Positions 35,416 through 45,893 of a DNA stretch of 64,000 nucleotides are shown in pieces. The stretch's first letter is position 1, and each line of letters opens with the position of its first letter. The notes beneath the pieces were generated by a model, which saw nothing but the letters and a program-made list of their open reading frames with translations, searched no databases and was not told the DNA's origin. A program made the position numbers and the translations under genes. Source of the stretch: Xaviernesmea oryzae (GTDB lineage: Bacteria; Pseudomonadota; Alphaproteobacteria; Rhizobiales; Rhizobiaceae); NCBI RefSeq assembly GCF_900177415.1, contig NZ_FXAF01000006.1, positions 582,001-646,000 on the forward strand, given 5' to 3'.

Positions 35416-36810
35416 ATGACCGTTTATCGATATATCGACCGCCCCTCCCCCTTCAGCGCGGAAGGGGCGGCGGCGAAGCCGATCCATGCTGTCACCCCCG
35501 CCGATCTGGAGGCGGGAAAATTCGATGCCGCGGCACTTGCCTGGGCGAAGGCAGCCGGTTTCAAGGCGGAAGCAGGCGCCTTGCTCCTCGTGCCGGATGG
35601 GAAGGGTGATATCGGCAGCGCCCTCTTCGGCCTCGGCAACGATCCTTCGGAGGCGCCGTTCATCACCGGCAGGCTTTCGAAACTGCTGCCGCCCGGCGAC
35701 TGGCGGGTCGAAACGCCGGCTCTCTCTCCCGGGCAGCTTGCGCTTGGTTACGGTCTCGGTACTTACGGCTTCAACCGCTACAAGTCCGACAAGCCGAAGG
35801 ACGTCCGGCTTTCGATCCCGGCTTCGGTCGATGCCGCGGATATCGAGCGCCAGCTTGCGGGCGTCTTCCTGGCGCGCGACCTCGTCAACGTGCCCACCAA
35901 CGAGATGGGACCGGTCGAACTGGAAGCCGCCTTCCGGGCGCTCGGCGAGCACTATGGCGCGACCGTCACCTCCGTCGTCGGCGAGGACCTGCTGGCGCAG
36001 AATTTCCCGCTCGTCCACACGGTCGGCCGGGCGAGCGTCTCGCCGCCCCGGCTGCTCGAACTGCGCTGGGGCCAAAAGGGCCATCCGCGCGTGACGCTGG
36101 TCGGCAAGGGCGTCTGCTTCGACACCGGCGGCCTCGACATCAAGGGCGCCGCCAACATGGCATTGATGAAGAAGGACATGGGCGGCGCGGCAAACGTCAT
36201 GGGTCTGGCGCTGATGATCATGGACGCGGGCCTGAAGGTCGATCTGCAGGTGCTCGTGCCGGCGGTCGAGAATTCCATCTCCGGCAATGCCTTCCGCCCC
36301 GGCGATATCTATAAAAGCCGCAAGGGCGTCACGGTGCAGATCGACAACACGGATGCGGAAGGCCGCCTCATTCTGGCGGACGCGCTCGCCTATGCGGATG
36401 AGACCCCGCCGGACCTGATGGTCGACATGTCGACGCTGACGGGCGCTGCCCGCGTGGCGCTCGGCACCGAGCTCGCCCCCTATTTCACCGATGACGAGGC
36501 GCTTGCGTCAAAGCTCATGGAAGCGGGCCGTGCGGAGGCCGATCCCATGTGGCGCCTGCCCCTCTGGATGGGTTATGACAAGGACATCCGCTCCCGCGCC
36601 GCCGATATCACCAACGCCCCGTCCGGCGGCATGGCCGGCGCCATCACCGCGGCGCTTTTCCTCAAGCGTTTCGTCACCGCAACGAAGAGCTGGGTGCATT
36701 TCGACATCTACGCCTGGGTGCTGGCCGAAAAGCCGCATGCGCCGGTCGGCGGCGAAGCCTTCGCCATCCGCGCGCTCTACAAGGTGATCCGCGACATGGC
36801 GGCGAAATAA
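35416..36810 (+). CDS. leucyl aminopeptidase family protein (M17)
   Basis: A 464-residue cytosolic dizinc aminopeptidase. The C-terminal catalytic domain has VGKGVCFDTGGLDIKGA (metal Lys/Asp region), the signature NTDAEGRLILADAL near residue 315, and MVDMSTLTGAARVALG. The N-terminal 170 residues are divergent, as in the rhizobial PepB-like subgroup. It is followed by a MarR gene and a C40 peptidase, a combination I regard as typical of Rhizobiaceae, which may point to peptide recycling. Confidence 0.9.
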   Translation: MTVYRYIDRPSPFSAEGAAAKPIHAVTPADLEAGKFDAAALAWAKAAGFKAEAGALLLVPDGKGDIGSALFGLGNDPSEAPFITGRLSKLLPPGDWRVETPALSPGQLALGYGLGTYGFNRYKSDKPKDVRLSIPASVDAADIERQLAGVFLARDLVNVPTNEMGPVELEAAFRALGEHYGATVTSVVGEDLLAQNFPLVHTVGRASVSPPRLLELRWGQKGHPRVTLVGKGVCFDTGGLDIKGAANMALMKKDMGGAANVMGLALMIMDAGLKVDLQVLVPAVENSISGNAFRPGDIYKSRKGVTVQIDNTDAEGRLILADALAYADETPPDLMVDMSTLTGAARVALGTELAPYFTDDEALASKLMEAGRAEADPMWRLPLWMGYDKDIRSRAADITNAPSGGMAGAITAALFLKRFVTATKSWVHFDIYAWVLAEKPHAPVGGEAFAIRALYKVIRDMAAK

Positions 36811-36846
36811 ACCGGCTCCGAAACGAACGGGTAAGACCTTCGCCTT

Positions 36847-36863
36847 AAAATCCGCGGGATTTT
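36847..36863 (+). promoter_or_regulatory. candidate operator upstream of the MarR gene
   Basis: AAAATCCGCGGGATTTT is a perfect palindrome with 7-base arms around GCG. It lies just before the ggaggc ribosome site of the MarR gene, a usual position for autorepression. Confidence 0.5.
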
Positions 36864-36874
36864 GGTCGGGAGGC

Positions 36875-37228
36875 ATGATGCCGGTTGAACTGACGGCGAC
36901 GGAAGCGCTGGGGCTCTGGCACAGGGTTTCGCTGGAGCAGGTGCGGCATGACGGACGCGATCTGACATTGCGCCAGATGTCCATCCTGCTGCATATATAT
37001 CTCGTGCCGCCGCCGCACACGGTCAGGGGGCTCGCCGCGACCCTCGGCGTCACCAAGCCGGTCATCACCCGGGCGCTGGACACGATGGGCGAGATGGGGC
37101 TGGTGGAGCGTGAGCGCGACGAACGCGACCGCCGCAATGTGGTGATCAAGCGCACGGTCGCCGGCGCGCTTTTTCTCGAAAAGCTGGGCGACCTGATCAT
37201 CCGCGAAGGCCGCAGGCCGGCACCGTGA
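36875..37228 (+). CDS. MarR family transcriptional regulator
   Basis: A 117-residue winged-helix protein, shorter than typical MarR (about 140). The recognition region VRGLAATLGVTKPVITRALDTMGEMGLVERERDERDRRN is complete; the dimerisation helices at both ends are short. Two ATGs in a row (36875, 36878) follow a ggaggc site. A 17-base palindrome directly upstream suggests autoregulation. Ligand unknown. Lies between an aminopeptidase and a C40 peptidase gene that starts 16 bases downstream, so it may control that gene. Confidence 0.85.
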   Translation: MMPVELTATEALGLWHRVSLEQVRHDGRDLTLRQMSILLHIYLVPPPHTVRGLAATLGVTKPVITRALDTMGEMGLVERERDERDRRNVVIKRTVAGALFLEKLGDLIIREGRRPAP

Positions 37229-37243
37229 CTTGAGACTTGGAAC

Positions 37244-38095
37244 ATGACCAGAATGCTTGATAGACGCCTGCATGCCTTCCGCGCCGATCTCGCCGACGAG
37301 GCCCTGAGGGGCAGCGTCGAAGCCGAAAACTTTGTCCGCGGCGAACCGGCCCGGATCGTGGTCCCCGTGGCGCAGCTTCGTCCGGCGCCGGACTTGTCGC
37401 GTGGCATCGATACGGAGCTTCTTCTGGGCGAAACGGTGCGTGTCTTCGACCGCGCCGCCGGCTTTGCCTGGGTGCAGGCGGATCAGGACGGCTATGTCGG
37501 CTATCTGCCGGAAACGGTGCTCGGCGCGCCGGAAGAGCCGACGCACCGGATTTCCGTGCCGCGCACCTTCGTCTATCCCGGACCGGAACTCCGCAAGCCG
37601 CCGGTCGCGTCACTGTCTATGGGCAGCCGCATCGCCGTCGCGGGCGAGGCGGAAACCCGCGGCACCCGCTATTTCGTGCTGCCGGATGGCGGGGCGGTGA
37701 TCGCCGGCCATTGCCTGCCCGTCTCCGAGACCATGGGCGAAGATTACGTCGCCGTGGCGGAGAAATTCATCGAGACGCCCTATCTCTGGGGCGGCCGCTC
37801 CGGCTTCGGCCTCGATTGCTCCGCCCTTGTCCAGCTTTCCCTGATGATGGTCGGCAAATCCGCGCCGCGCGATTCCGACATGCAGGCTTCGCTCGGCTTT
37901 GCCATCGCCCGCGAGGAACTTCGTCGCGGCGACCTCGTTTTCTGGAAAGGCCATGTGGGAATCATGGAGAGCGAGGAGACGCTTCTTCATGCCAATGGCC
38001 ACACGATGAGCGTCGCGCGTGAGGATTTCGAGGCGGCAGTGAAGCGCATCGGCTGGCTCTACCAACAGCCGACAGGCTATCGCCGTTTGGGATAA
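37244..38095 (+). CDS. NlpC/P60 (C40) peptidase with two SH3-like domains
   Basis: A 283-residue cysteine peptidase that probably cuts cell-wall peptides. Residues 30-140 form two SH3-like units (ELLLGETVRVFDRAAGFAWVQ and RTFVYPGPELRKPPVASLSMG). The NlpC/P60 domain has the catalytic Cys in FGLDCSALVQ, the His in GHVGIM and a third polar residue in HANGHTM. No signal peptide is visible, which is usual for this rhizobial group, so it may act on recycled muropeptides in the cytoplasm. It follows the MarR gene by 16 bases. Confidence 0.88.
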   Translation: MTRMLDRRLHAFRADLADEALRGSVEAENFVRGEPARIVVPVAQLRPAPDLSRGIDTELLLGETVRVFDRAAGFAWVQADQDGYVGYLPETVLGAPEEPTHRISVPRTFVYPGPELRKPPVASLSMGSRIAVAGEAETRGTRYFVLPDGGAVIAGHCLPVSETMGEDYVAVAEKFIETPYLWGGRSGFGLDCSALVQLSLMMVGKSAPRDSDMQASLGFAIAREELRRGDLVFWKGHVGIMESEETLLHANGHTMSVAREDFEAAVKRIGWLYQQPTGYRRLG

Positions 38096-38197
38096 GTCAT
38101 GATGATCACGCAAACGTGGGCTGCGGCCCATGGCATCGAATGCCCGTCGTCCATATTTTGGATTCGTCCGCAGACGTCGCGGGCGAGGAGTCGATCA

Positions 38198-38560
38198 ATG
38201 CTCAAGGGTGCATGGATATTGCCGGCCGTGATGCTCGTGGCGTTGGTCATCGCCGCGCTTTTCCCCATGGACGTATTCGCGGCCGAGCGGGATGAGTTCC
38301 GCAGGACGCAGCCCACCTATTTCAAGAATCTGCCGGGCGTCGTGCCGGAACAGGAACGGGTCCGGAAGGACGCCTATCGCTGTTCCAGCGACATCGAATA
38401 TGTCTACCGCCATCGCGGCAGATACGACATCCTCTACGGCGACAGCATGCCGACCCGCATCTACCGCTGCGAGACCGACAGCGGCGTGACCTATACCGGC
38501 ACCCAGATGCCGAACACCCAATGGGTGCCGGGTCTGAATCCGCATCATCTGCCGAAGTAG
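38198..38560 (+). CDS. small exported protein of unknown function
   Basis: A 120-residue protein from the ATG at 38198 (gaggag site). A signal peptide (LPAVMLVALVIAALFPMDVFAAE) is followed by about 95 polar residues with two Cys (YRCSSD and YRCETD) that could pair, and repeated Tyr/Arg. I do not recognise the family. It lies between the C40 peptidase and the leucine catabolic genes and may be unrelated to both. Confidence 0.65.
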   Translation: MLKGAWILPAVMLVALVIAALFPMDVFAAERDEFRRTQPTYFKNLPGVVPEQERVRKDAYRCSSDIEYVYRHRGRYDILYGDSMPTRIYRCETDSGVTYTGTQMPNTQWVPGLNPHHLPK

Positions 38561-38699
38561 CGGCAATCTTTTTTCAAGGACGGCGCGGCGGAAGACCGTA
38601 TCTTGCGATCTTGCGCAGGTGCGGCCGCAGCCATTGACGGCCTGCGTCTTCCGCCCCACAACTTCCTGATGGATATCTGGTGCACCGGGAGGAGACGAG

Positions 38700-39862
38700 G
38701 TGTTCCACGCAAGCATGAATTTCGCGCTCGGCGAGGAGGTCGAGGCCGTGCGCGACACCGTCCGCCGTTTCGCGCAGGAAAAGCTGGCGCCGCGGGCGGA
38801 CGAAATCGACCGCGGCAACGAATTTCCTCGTGACCTCTGGCCGGAGCTCGGCGCGCTCGGCCTGCTCGGCATCACGGCCGATCCGGATTTCGGCGGCTCG
38901 GGGCTCGGCTATCTCGCCCATGTGGTGACGGTGGAGGAATTGGCCCGCGCTTCGGCTTCGACCTCGCTCAGCTACGGCGCCCATTCCAACCTCTGCGTCA
39001 ACCAGATCAACCGCAACGGCAATGCCGACCAGAAGGCGCGCTACCTGCCGAAGCTCTGCTCGGGAGAGCATGTCGGCGCGCTCGCCATGTCGGAACCGGG
39101 CGCGGGGTCCGACGTGGTCTCGATGAAGCTCCGGGCCGAAAGACGCGGCGACCGCTACGTGCTGAACGGCAGCAAGATGTGGATCACCAACGGTCCGGAT
39201 GCGGATGTGCTGGTGGTCTATGCCAAGACCGACCTGGAGGCGGGGCCGAAGGGCATCACGGCCTTCCTCATCGAAAAGGGGTTCAAGGGCTTCTCGACCG
39301 CCCAGAAGCTCGACAAGCTCGGCATGCGCGGCTCCAACACCTGCGAACTGGTCTTCCGGGATTGCGAAGTGCCGGCCGAAAACGTCATGGGCACCGAAGG
39401 CGGCGGCGTGCGCGTGCTGATGTCGGGGCTCGATTACGAACGGGTCGTGCTCTCGGCGATCGGCATCGGCATCATGCATGCCTGCCTCGACGTGGTCATG
39501 CCCTACGTTCACGAGCGAAAGCAGTTCGGCCAGCCGATCGGCGAGTTCCAGCTTATCCAGGCGAAGGTCGCCGACATGTACACGGCGATGAATTCCGCCC
39601 GCGCCTATGTCTATGCGGTGGCTTCCGCCTGCGACCGCGGTGAGGTGACGCGGCAGGACGCCGCCGCCTGCTGCCTCTATGCCTCCGAGCAGGCGACCCA
39701 GCAGGCGCTGCAGGCGATCCAGATCCTCGGCGGCAACGGCTATATCAACGACAATCCGACGGGCCGGCTGCTGCGCGATGCCAAGCTGATGGAGATCGGT
39801 GCCGGCACGTCGGAGATCCGCCGCATGCTGATCGGCCGCGAGCTCTTCCGGGAAACCGCCTG

Positions 39863-39863
<1 letters not shown>
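38700..39863 (+). CDS. isovaleryl-CoA dehydrogenase
   Basis: A 387-residue FAD acyl-CoA dehydrogenase, first enzyme of the lower leucine pathway (isovaleryl-CoA to 3-methylcrotonyl-CoA). Motifs: [17 protein letters not shown] (FAD site), [16 protein letters not shown], the catalytic Glu in [17 protein letters not shown] near residue 247, and [23 protein letters not shown]. The GTG start at 38700 has a ggaggag site; ATG at 38715 is possible. Its stop overlaps the mccB start. Pathway assignment rests on the adjoining carboxylase genes. Confidence 0.9.
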
Positions 39864-41470
<1,607 letters not shown>

Positions 41471-41496
41471 GGGGCGGATGATCAATTTTTCAAACC

Positions 41497-41632
41497 CCCT
41501 CTGGCCTGCCGGCCATTTCCCCCACAAGGGGGGAGAAGACCCGCGGCACCGTCCCGGCAACCGTCGGAGACGAGCGTGGCAGGTTAAGCCACTCCCCCTT
41601 GTGGGGAGGGGTCGGGGAGGGGACTTTCAGTT
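41497..41632 (+). repeat. RIME-like palindromic repeat between mccB and mccA
   Basis: Left part CCCCCTCTGGCCTGCCGGCC then ATTTCCCCCACAAGGGGGGA; right part CCACTCCCCCTTGTGGGGAG and GGGGTCGGGGAGGGG is largely its inverse, so the whole can fold into a long hairpin. The same left module recurs at about 44571 and 44884. It lies inside an operon. Confidence 0.75.
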
Positions 41633-41653
41633 CACATATGCAGGGACCGCCCC

Positions 41654-43648
41654 ATGCTGAAAAAGGTCCTCATCGCCAATCGCGGCGAGATCGCCTGCCG
41701 CATCATCCGCACCTGCCACATGCTGGGCGTCGCGACGGTCGCCGTCTATTCCGATGCCGACCGTGATGCGCTGCATGTCTCGCTTGCCGGCGAGGCGGTG
41801 CATATCGGCCCGTCGCCGGCGGCCGAAAGCTATTTGCGCGGCGATGTCGTCATCGATGCGGCGCTGAGAACCGGCGCCGATGCCGTCCATCCCGGCTACG
41901 GCTTTCTCTCGGAAAACCCGGATTTCGTCGAAGCGGTCGCGGCCGCCGGCCTCCGTTTCATCGGGCCGCCGCCCGCAGCCATCCGCGCCATGGGCCTGAA
42001 GGACGCCGCCAAGACGCTGATGGAAAAGGCCGGCGTGCCGGTCGTGCCCGGCTATCACGGGGCTGAACAGGATCCGGATTTCCTCCTGGCCAAAGCCGCC
42101 CGCATCGGCTTTCCGGTTCTCGTCAAGGCACGCGCCGGCGGCGGCGGCAAGGGCATGCGGCGGGTGGAGAACGCAGCCGGCTTCAAGGACGCACTGGCCT
42201 CTGCCCAACGCGAGGCGCAAGCCGCCTTCGGCGACGCCGCCTGCCTGATCGAGAAGTACATCGCCCATCCGCGCCATATCGAAATCCAGGTGTTTGGCGA
42301 CGACCACGGCGATGTCGTGCATCTCTTCGAGCGCGACTGCTCCCTCCAGCGCCGCCACCAGAAGGTCGTCGAGGAGGCTCCCGCCCCCGGCATGCCGGAG
42401 GAGATGCGCCGCGCCATGGGCGAGGCGGCAGTGCGGGCCGCCGAGGCGATCGGTTATTCCGGCGCCGGAACGATCGAGTTCATCGCCGATGCCTCCGAAG
42501 GGCTGAAGCCGGACCGCTTCTGGTTCATGGAAATGAACACACGCCTGCAGGTCGAGCATCCGGTGACGGAGGCGGTCACCGGCGTCGATCTGGTCGAATG
42601 GCAGCTTCGCGTGGCATCCGGCGAACCGCTGCCGAAGCGGCAGGAGGAGCTTTCGATCGACGGCTGGGCCTTCGAGGCGCGGCTCTATGCCGAGGATGCC
42701 GAGCGCGGTTTCCTGCCCGCCACCGGCACGCTCACGCATCTCGATCTGCCCGAGACGTCGGCCCGCGTCGATAGCGGCGTTCGGAGCGGCGACCGTATCT
42801 CGCCCTTCTACGATCCGATGATCGCCAAGATCGTCACGCACGGCCCTGATCGCGCGGCCGCCTTGTCCCGTCTCTCCGAAGCGCTGGCCGAGGTCCGCGC
42901 GACCGGCGTCGCGACCAATGCGGCATTCCTTCGCCGGCTAACGGACCAGACCGATTTTGTCGAAGGCAGGCCGGATACGGGGCTGATCGATCGCCATCTT
43001 GCCGAGCTGACGATGGTGCATGCGGCTCCTTCCGAGATTGCCGCCCTGGCCGCTCTCCTCCTTTCCGGCGCTTTGGAGCCGCCGGCGGCGAACGATCCCT
43101 GGGCAAGCTTGTCCGGCTTCCGATTGTGGTCGGACGCCTCCGATTTCGTCGATCTGGAGCATCGCGGCCAGCATCTACCGGCTTCGTTCACCGCAAAGGG
43201 CGGGGGCGTTTATCGGGCGGAACTCGGCGACAAAGCCACGGAGTTTCGCCTGTCCCGCTCCGGCGATGCCTATCTGCTGGAGGCCGACGGCCGCCGGCAC
43301 AGGGTCCATGCGGTCCGTTCCAAGCGGGACGTGACGATCTTCCGCGAGGGCGAAAGCTGGCATTTCGGCGTCTTCGACCCTCTTGCCGGCGACGAGGAGG
43401 CGGCAGGCGGCGGCGACCGGCTCGTCGCACCCATGCCGGGCCTCGTGAAACTGCTGCGCGCCGCGCCGGGCGCCGCTGTGGCGAAGGGCGAGATGCTGGC
43501 GGTGATGGAGGCGATGAAAATGGAGCTGGCGCTTTCCGCTCCGCGTGACGGCAAGATCGCCGATGTGCTCGTCGCGGAGGGCGAGCAGGTGCTGGAAGGC
43601 GCCGTGCTTCTGCTGTTGGAACCGCTCCCGGAGGCGGAACATGGCTGA
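41654..43648 (+). CDS. mccA: methylcrotonyl-CoA carboxylase, biotin (alpha) subunit
   Basis: A 664-residue biotin carboxylase plus carrier. N-terminal biotin carboxylase: KKVLIANRGEIACRI, ATP-grasp loop KARAGGGGKGMRRV near residue 160, FMEMNTRLQVEHPVTE near residue 295. A linking domain follows, then the C-terminal biotinyl domain with EAMKMELAL (biotin Lys near residue 620). Length fits MCC alpha. A repeat hairpin in front of the gene could lower its expression relative to mccB unless it has its own promoter. Confidence 0.94.
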   Translation: MLKKVLIANRGEIACRIIRTCHMLGVATVAVYSDADRDALHVSLAGEAVHIGPSPAAESYLRGDVVIDAALRTGADAVHPGYGFLSENPDFVEAVAAAGLRFIGPPPAAIRAMGLKDAAKTLMEKAGVPVVPGYHGAEQDPDFLLAKAARIGFPVLVKARAGGGGKGMRRVENAAGFKDALASAQREAQAAFGDAACLIEKYIAHPRHIEIQVFGDDHGDVVHLFERDCSLQRRHQKVVEEAPAPGMPEEMRRAMGEAAVRAAEAIGYSGAGTIEFIADASEGLKPDRFWFMEMNTRLQVEHPVTEAVTGVDLVEWQLRVASGEPLPKRQEELSIDGWAFEARLYAEDAERGFLPATGTLTHLDLPETSARVDSGVRSGDRISPFYDPMIAKIVTHGPDRAAALSRLSEALAEVRATGVATNAAFLRRLTDQTDFVEGRPDTGLIDRHLAELTMVHAAPSEIAALAALLLSGALEPPAANDPWASLSGFRLWSDASDFVDLEHRGQHLPASFTAKGGGVYRAELGDKATEFRLSRSGDAYLLEADGRRHRVHAVRSKRDVTIFREGESWHFGVFDPLAGDEEAAGGGDRLVAPMPGLVKLLRAAPGAAVAKGEMLAVMEAMKMELALSAPRDGKIADVLVAEGEQVLEGAVLLLLEPLPEAEHG

Positions 43649-43678
43649 ATTCGCCCGCAGCCTGGAAGGAGCGCGCCG

Positions 43679-44470
43679 ATGAGCGGCTACACGATGCTGA
43701 CGCTGGAGACGGATGCCCGGGGTGTCGCAAGGCTGGCGCTCAACCGGCCGGAAAAGCACAATGCCATGAATGCCGGGATGATCGGCGAACTGGCGGATGC
43801 GGCGGCGAAGCTTAAGGCGGACGAGGCGGTGCGGGTCGTGGTGCTTGCCGCTTCCGGCCCGACCTTCTGCGCCGGGGCCGATCTTTCCTGGATGCGGGAT
43901 CAGGCGGGCAAGGACCGGCAGGGCAAGATCGAGGGCGCGACGGACCTGGCAATGATGCTGAAGGCGCTGGACGACCTGCCGAAGCCGCTGATCGGCCGGG
44001 TTCAGGGCAATGCCTTCGGCGGCGGCATCGGCCTCATGGCGGTCTGCGATATTGTCGTCGCGGCGGAGAAGGCGGAGTTCGCGCTCACCGAAACGCGGCT
44101 CGGGCTCATTCCGGCGACGATCGGCCCCTATGTCGTCCGCCGCATCGGCGAGGGGCATGCCCGCCGGCTCTTCCTCAATGCCCGCCGCTTCGATGCGGCG
44201 GCGGCCAGCAGGACCGACCTCGTCTCCGTGGTCCGCCCGGCCGGTGAACTCGATGCGGCCGTGGAGGAGGAGGTTTCGGCCTTCCTCGATTGCGCGCCCG
44301 GCGCCGTGGCCGGCGCCAAGAGCCTGGTGCAGGACCTTGCCCGCGGGGCGGCCGGGGATCCGATCGCCCATAGCGTCGGCCTGCTCGCCGACCGGTGGGA
44401 AAGCGCCGAAGGCCGCGCCGGCATCGAGGCCTTCCTGAGCCGCCGGCCGATGCCCTGGGCGCCGAAGTGA
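43679..44470 (+). CDS. enoyl-CoA hydratase family, probable methylglutaconyl-CoA hydratase
   Basis: A 263-residue crotonase-fold protein. The oxyanion-hole segments are ASGPTFCAGADLSWM (near residue 58) and QGNAFGGGIGLMAVCDIVVA (near residue 110), and TETRLGLIPATIGPYVVRRIG carries the catalytic region. Immediately after mccA, it most likely hydrates 3-methylglutaconyl-CoA to HMG-CoA (LiuC/MenB-like role). The next pathway enzyme, HMG-CoA lyase, is not in this window. A 13-codon frame (43641-43682) overlaps both neighbours and may couple translation. Confidence 0.88.
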   Translation: MSGYTMLTLETDARGVARLALNRPEKHNAMNAGMIGELADAAAKLKADEAVRVVVLAASGPTFCAGADLSWMRDQAGKDRQGKIEGATDLAMMLKALDDLPKPLIGRVQGNAFGGGIGLMAVCDIVVAAEKAEFALTETRLGLIPATIGPYVVRRIGEGHARRLFLNARRFDAAAASRTDLVSVVRPAGELDAAVEEEVSAFLDCAPGAVAGAKSLVQDLARGAAGDPIAHSVGLLADRWESAEGRAGIEAFLSRRPMPWAPK

Positions 44471-44570
44471 ACCGTCATCGTCGCGCGATTCCATTGGACG
44501 GTGTCCTCCCTTGCCCTCGGTTTGCGTTTCATCCATCGGTGCCGGTGGAGCATGCCGCCGCACCCCCCTC

Positions 44571-44830
44571 TGCCCTGCCGGGCATCTCCCCCACAAGGGG
44601 GGAGATCGGATGGGAGCGGCGGCTTCCCAAACGACAAGCGCCGCTATTCGGCATACCGCATACGCATATGGAGGAACTGAGCGGGATCGGCTTGCGCCTT
44701 CTTCTCCCCAGCGGGGAGAAGTGCCGAGCAAAGCGAGGCGATGAGGGGGTGCACACGCGGCAAACGCATTGCCCGATGGTGGCTTCGCCCCCCTCATCCG
44801 CCCTGCCAGGCACCTTCTCCCCGCTGGGAT
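44571..44830 (+). repeat. mosaic repeat macro-unit 1
   Basis: Module order: CCCCCCTCTGCCCTGCCGGG with a CCCCCACAAGGGGGGAGAT palindrome; a linker GACAAGCGCCGCTATTCGG; CTTCTCCCCAGCGGGGAGAA; GTGCCGAGCAAAGCGAGGCG with GGGTGCACACGCGGCAAACG; then CCCCCCTCATCCGCCCTGCC. Typical of Rhizobiales intergenic mosaic elements. Confidence 0.85.
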
Positions 44831-44883
44831 CGGAGGCGGTTTTTCTTGTCGATTTTTCTCAAGGCTTTGATTTGCCTCGCGGC

Positions 44884-45150
44884 ACCCCCCTCTGCCCTGC
44901 CGGGCATCTCCCCCACAAGGGGGGAGATTGGATGGGGCGCCGGCTTCCCTAAACGACAAGCGCCGCTATTCGGCATACCGCATATGAGGAACCGAGCAGG
45001 TTCGGCTTGCGCCTTCTTCTCCCCAGCAGGGAAAAGTGCCGAGCAAAGCGAGGCGATGAGGGGGTGCACACGCGGCAAACGCGGCGCTGGATTTTGGTTT
45101 CGTCCCCCTCATCCGGTCCTTCGGACCACCTTCTCCCCGCTGGGGAGAAG
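44884..45150 (+). repeat. mosaic repeat macro-unit 2
   Basis: The same module order as unit 1, shifted by about 313 bases, with small changes (CTTCTCCCCAGCAGGGAAAA, and TCATCCGGTCCTTCGGACCA in place of the CCGCCCTGCC module). Confidence 0.85.
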
Positions 45151-45189
45151 GGAAAGCCGCTGCCTGTGATCTCCTTCACGGGGGCGATC

Positions 45190-45360
45190 GCATATGAGAA
45201 CCGAGCCAGTTCGGCTTGCGCCCACTTCTCCCCAGCAGGGAGAAGTGCCGAGCAAAGCGAGGCGATGAGGGGGTGCACACGCGGCAAACGCATTGCCCGA
45301 TGGTGGCTTCGCCCCCCTCATCCGCCCTGCCGGGCACCTCCCCGCTGGGGAGAAGGGGAG
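45190..45360 (+). repeat. mosaic repeat macro-unit 3 (partial)
   Basis: Lacks the first palindromic module but repeats the ATATGAGAACCGAGC linker end, CTTCTCCCCAGCAGGGAGAA, the GTGCCGAGCAAAGCGAGGCG module and the closing CCCCCTCATCCGCCCTGCCG module of unit 1. Confidence 0.8.
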
Positions 45361-45539
45361 GGAACCCTGCCGGCCCTCGAGGAGGAGATGGCGGGTGGGA
45401 CAGGGGAGGGCGGGCGCGGCGGCGCATCGGGTACCGCCGGTCCGGAATTTGCTAAAACAGCATTGCAGGGAGCAACTTTAGGTGTCCACTATGGTTACAA
45501 TGGCCAGTGCCATGATGGCCACAGGCAGCAGGTGACAGG

Positions 45540-45893
45540 GTGAGCCGGTACAAGATGATGGTCGTAGGTGACAAGGATTTGCTCCCGCCCGGCACCCGCC
45601 ACGCCTGGCAGCAAGCGGGTATCGAGCTTGCGGGGCCAATGCCGCCTGCCGATTTCGACATCCGTCTTGTCAGCGGAATGCACGGCGTCCTGATCCACGC
45701 CGCCTGTGATGCGCAGTTCATGTTCGACGCTTCGGAAATGCTGGAGGCCGCTTCCATTCCCTTCTTGTTCGTCGTCCCCGAGCAGCAGATCGTGGCGCGG
45801 CAGAATCCGCATGTGCTCGGCACCCGGATGGAAGACATCCAGGCGATCGTCCAGGAACTGCTGCGGCAATACGGCAGCGGCGTCAGGCATTAG
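45540..45893 (+). CDS. receiver-like protein without phosphoacceptor Asp
   Basis: A 117-residue protein with the strand/helix rhythm of a receiver domain: KMMVVGDKDLLP (strand 1), LAGPMPPADFDIRL, GMHGVLIHAACD (strand 3) and IPFLFVVPEQQ (strand 4). At the place of the phosphoacceptor Asp stands His53, and no Lys follows strand 5, so phosphorylation is not expected. GTG start at 45540; ATG at 45555 is possible. Its end overlaps the end of the minus-strand gene by four bases. First gene of the small regulatory island. Confidence 0.65.
   Translation: MSRYKMMVVGDKDLLPPGTRHAWQQAGIELAGPMPPADFDIRLVSGMHGVLIHAACDAQFMFDASEMLEAASIPFLFVVPEQQIVARQNPHVLGTRMEDIQAIVQELLRQYGSGVRH

Larger units (their letters stand above)
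44471..45539. other. 1.07-kb intergenic region filled with mosaic repeats
   Basis: No gene is supported here. The many short frames come from repeated modules and change with every module. From 44571 to about 45360 it consists of RIME-like units described separately. The last 180 bases (45361-45539) are unique sequence that should contain the promoter of the gene at 45540. Confidence 0.7.

Noticed and set aside
44571-45360. Possible CRISPR array
   Set aside because: The repeated modules are long, irregularly spaced and directly adjoining, without short uniform spacers or cas genes.
44395-45543. Many short frames in both strands of the repeat block
   Set aside because: They repeat the same peptides because the DNA modules repeat (for example ALPGISPTRGEIGW), which is repeat structure and not protein selection.
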